The translations under genes were made by a program, and so were the position numbers. From assembly GCA_910575585.1 (NCBI GenBank), contig CAJTGF010000001.1, forward strand, positions 310,197 to 374,196: 64,000 nt of DNA, read 5' to 3'. Under the pieces are notes generated by a model that was not told the DNA's origin, did no database searches, and was given only the letters and a program-made list of their open reading frames with translations. Source of the DNA: Clostridiaceae bacterium (GTDB lineage Bacteria; Bacillota; Clostridia; Lachnospirales; Lachnospiraceae). This document shows positions 63,131 to 64,000 of the stretch, one piece after another (the first letter of the stretch is position 1; the number at the start of each line of letters is the position of its first letter).

Positions 63131-63283
63131 TGACAGTAGATCCGGCCAAGGCGCTCTTTGTGGGAAACCATGGGGAGCGTTTTTTGGCGTGATAAAAATG
63201 AGGAAGAGGAAAGAAAAGGGACCGGTGCCGGGAAATGATATTGGACAAATGTGCTGTCATAAACTATGTTATATAATAAATAA

Positions 63284-63411
63284 ATGTACGTTCGGAATCT
63301 CTCTTGCGCCTGTCTTTGTGTGTGATTTTCCGTCATATGCATATAAATTTATCTACATCTGACAAAAAATCATCTCACAAAATCAGGCACAAAGAGACTC
63401 CGAGAGTACAT
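63284..63411 (-). mobile_element. Family B palindromic element, copy 3 (shortened)
   Basis: 128 bp. It has the same orientation and right end as copy 1, but about 35 bp of the centre is missing, consistent with deletion between the two ATAAATTTAT repeats. The left end begins ATGTACGTTCGGA. Confidence 0.8.
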
Positions 63412-63447
63412 GATAATGTGAAAGGAGGATGGAACATTTGGAAGCCG

Positions 63448-63804
63448 CTAGAGCGTGTTTGGATAACCAAACCCAAACATTTTGATAAATTCATGCCATC
63501 CTAAAATACAGATCCCCAACCCAAACAATGCGGCAAAGGCCAGAAGTGGCAGCCATACGAAAGTCTTCTTTTTATAAAAGCATTCTTTGCACAATGAGAA
63601 TGTTACGGGCAGGATCGCAAGCAGCCAGAGCAACAGTCCTATAAGTCCCAAAAACACAGCAATATCAGCTTCTGATCCCATGTCATACATATATCCCTTT
63701 CCATGTCCGGTGATGTTCATGTATATACAGCCGACCCAAAGAGGCGAAGAAATGCTCATAAACAAGAACCATAGTATGGAAAGGGCGGTCTTTACTTTTC
63801 GCAT
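63448..63804 (-). CDS. Small membrane protein, unknown
   Basis: 118 residues with three likely membrane segments (about 8-28, 48-70 and 80-102). No family recognised. Start at 63804 is preceded by GGAGG on the reverse strand; the frame is open to 63879. The remaining 120 bases to the window end show nothing clear. Confidence 0.6.
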   Translation of the reverse strand: MRKVKTALSILWFLFMSISSPLWVGCIYMNITGHGKGYMYDMGSEADIAVFLGLIGLLLWLLAILPVTFSLCKECFYKKKTFVWLPLLAFAALFGLGICILGWHEFIKMFGFGYPNTL

Positions 63805-64000
63805 ATGATTTCCTCCAATATTATGGGTTGTTAATTTCTTTGCTGATCCAAGTATAGCACATCTTCCGGCCCAGGACAATCAGTGTTTTAGAGAGTGTTT
63901 GAAAGTTTGCAGAAGATTGGACCCAGATGAGGGAGCGTAGTGGGCTTGGCTGACCGAATAAGGACCAAATATGCCGCAAAGTGGGGCGTGCCTGGCGCCG

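Larger units (their letters stand above)
62573..63447. other. Decayed intergenic region with gene fragments
   Basis: 875 bp without an intact gene. It holds a frameshifted reverse-strand gene (62694-63025), a C-terminal scrap of an AraC-type regulator (63053-63130) and a family B element (63284-63411). The remainder is AT-rich. Confidence 0.5.

Noticed and set aside
63108-63362. 84-codon forward frame at the right end
   Set aside because: Formed by the AraC scrap's neighbour sequence and a family B element; composition is not coding-like.

Overview
The window comes from a spore-forming, Gram-positive-type anaerobe with fairly high GC (by eye about 55%), most likely a Lachnospiraceae member related to the Clostridium clostridioforme/bolteae type. 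This placement is an inference. It rests on PolC, SpoIVA, CarD/YlxM, the ylxM-ffh-rpsP-khpA-rimM-trmD-rplS block, a flavodiiron protein, ATP-type PEP carboxykinase, and families typical of gut Clostridia such as DUF512, TIGR02452, DUF1703-type AAA and Rpn.

Layout. 1-4026: 3' part of polC. 4027-5213: noncoding, with two inverted copies of a long hairpin repeat (family A). 5214-8146: Rpn nuclease, DUF2156 protein and an Eis-like acetyltransferase. 8243-15434: one compact molybdenum operon, running from a MocA-like/ModE-like fusion through a MoeA-like protein, moaA, moaC and a MOSC-MogA fusion to modABC, with a promoter before it and a terminator after it. 15672-19536: GH1 phospho-glycosidase, flavodiiron protein and a PLP enzyme. 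20190-26931: surface-polymer genes (GT-C glycosyltransferase, flippase, GT2, ATP-grasp) with a divergent L,D-transpeptidase. 27086-30178: pckA, HAD phosphatase, CarD.

30285-41603: the SRP/ribosome block (ylxM, ffh, rpsP, khpA, rimM, trmD, rplS, lepB, rbgA, rnhB, yraN, a GNAT gene, pgeF). Between ylxM and ffh lies a 2.3 kb accessory segment bounded by a perfect 24-bp direct repeat. It carries a palindromic element, a ribbon-helix-helix/Uma2 gene pair with an operator inside its promoter, a broken HIRAN gene and a tyrosine-recombinase remnant. 41685-50916: a hypothetical gene, a second inverted pair of family A, prs, DUF512, der, plsY, gpsA and an AAA/nuclease protein. 51055-56077: livJHMGF branched-chain amino-acid ABC transporter. 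56150-62572: L,D-transpeptidase, spoIVA, a PARG-like macrodomain protein, a TrmH-family methyltransferase, a small AAA ATPase and a collagen-like protein. 62573-64000: decayed gene pieces, a palindromic element and a small membrane protein.

The least explained signal is family A: five copies of a roughly 220-240 bp fold-back element with conserved ends and loop. The 25-32 bp stems are nearly perfectly paired within each copy but differ strongly in sequence between most copies. Two loci hold two copies in mirror image. Two further palindromic families (B, 163 bp; C, shorter cloverleaf-like hairpins) and 8-bp tandem repeats abutting two Shine-Dalgarno sites also stand out. I saw no tRNA, rRNA, CRISPR array or complete insertion sequence.
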